Part shown: piece after piece, positions 63,902 to 64,000 of the stretch
How the letters are laid out: each line of letters begins with the position of its first letter
How positions within the stretch are numbered: position 1 is the first letter of the stretch
NCBI RefSeq assembly: GCF_022919135.1
Contig: NZ_CP095049.1
Span: 744,001 to 808,000 of the forward strand
Length of the DNA: 64,000 nt
Direction of reading: 5' to 3'
Source: Hymenobacter cellulosivorans
Lineage (GTDB): Bacteria > Bacteroidota > Bacteroidia > Cytophagales > Hymenobacteraceae
The notes under the pieces: model-generated
Seen by the model: only the letters and a program-made list of their open reading frames with translations
Database searches by the model: none
Told to the model about the DNA's origin: nothing
Position numbers and translations under genes: made by a program

Positions 63902-64000
63902 GTGAACATTCGCCTGACTTTCCTCGGCAGCTTGCTGCTTTTCTCGCTGTACGCGCACACTGCCGCGGCCCAGAGCCCCGAGCGGCGGCGCCGGCACTTC
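63902..64000 (+). CDS. Secreted protein, N-terminal part
   Basis: The reading frame from GTG 63902 is open to the right edge and begins with a signal peptide (NIRLTFLGSLLLFSLYAHTAAAQ) followed by SPERRRRHF. The gene is cut by the window edge, so only 33 residues are seen. A GTG start is used because no in-frame ATG precedes it. The product cannot be named. Confidence 0.45.
   Translation, partial: MNIRLTFLGSLLLFSLYAHTAAAQSPERRRRHF

Overview
The window is high-GC Bacteroidota DNA, most likely Hymenobacter or a close Cytophagales relative. The evidence is a Bacteroidota-type gene set (BT_3928-like, DUF1599, DUF4295, DUF5522, MnmD, SDR-type threonine dehydrogenase), a type IX secretion sorting domain at the end of the protein at 50904-54464, promoters of the TTTG-N19-TAnnTTTG type, and few Shine-Dalgarno sites. 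I found no rRNA, tRNA, insertion sequence, phage or CRISPR array. It reads as a chromosomal housekeeping segment with short, lineage-specific inserts and many intergenic repeats.

Layout. 1-6 kb: fatty acid hydroxylase (partial), aroK, a DppB-type permease, a BT_3928-like membrane protein and DUF1599 on the minus strand, facing folP-cdaA. 6-8 kb: a lipoprotein and a small family of STAS/SpoIIAA-like proteins, one decayed. 8-10.5 kb: divergent kbl and tdh (threonine to glycine). 10.6-17 kb: terC, DUF3891, BrkB, spondin-domain lipoprotein and rlmN. 17.4-24 kb: a TPP riboswitch and thiS-C-D-E-G-H, followed by a convergent tenI-like gene; an exact 99-bp triplication sits at the thiH stop. 24-28 kb: thioesterase, mnmD, archaemetzincin, DUF2157 and GDYXXLXY proteins. 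28-30 kb: four tandem ExbD-like genes that all lack the transmembrane Asp. 30-41 kb: formyl-THF ligase, bshC, rimO, acyltransferase, ftsY, DUF4295, rpmG, an aminopeptidase P and rpmB. 41-47 kb: DUF2314, LEA2, rocD, paired lipoproteins and a frameshifted hemB. 47.2-50.5 kb: a three-gene cassette (small conserved protein, DUF6745-like LRR protein, vWA protein). 50.9-64 kb: a large T9SS-secreted sugar-dehydrogenase-like protein, transglutaminase, GNAT, amino acid permease, CDF transporter, a glycosidase-fold/PLD gene pair, ogt, esterase, a TPR protein and a truncated secreted protein.

How the genes work together. The thi operon makes both halves of thiamine and is probably switched off by TPP through the leader. 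No thiF is in the window, so ThiS activation must be encoded elsewhere. tdh and kbl form a threonine-to-glycine pathway. FolP and 5-formyl-THF cyclo-ligase serve folate metabolism, and CdaA makes c-di-AMP. rpmB, rpmG and DUF4295 are ribosome-linked, and FtsY, RimO and RlmN act on protein targeting and ribosome modification. BshC points to bacillithiol as the thiol buffer.

Most unusual items: the ExbD quartet without its proton-carrying residue, the vWA/LRR cassette with its AT-rich leader, the six-copy GTATAC cluster before the glycosidase gene, the thiH tail triplication, the hemB frameshift, and two families of intergenic repeats placed next to promoters and terminators. All functional calls come from reading the sequence; no database search was run.
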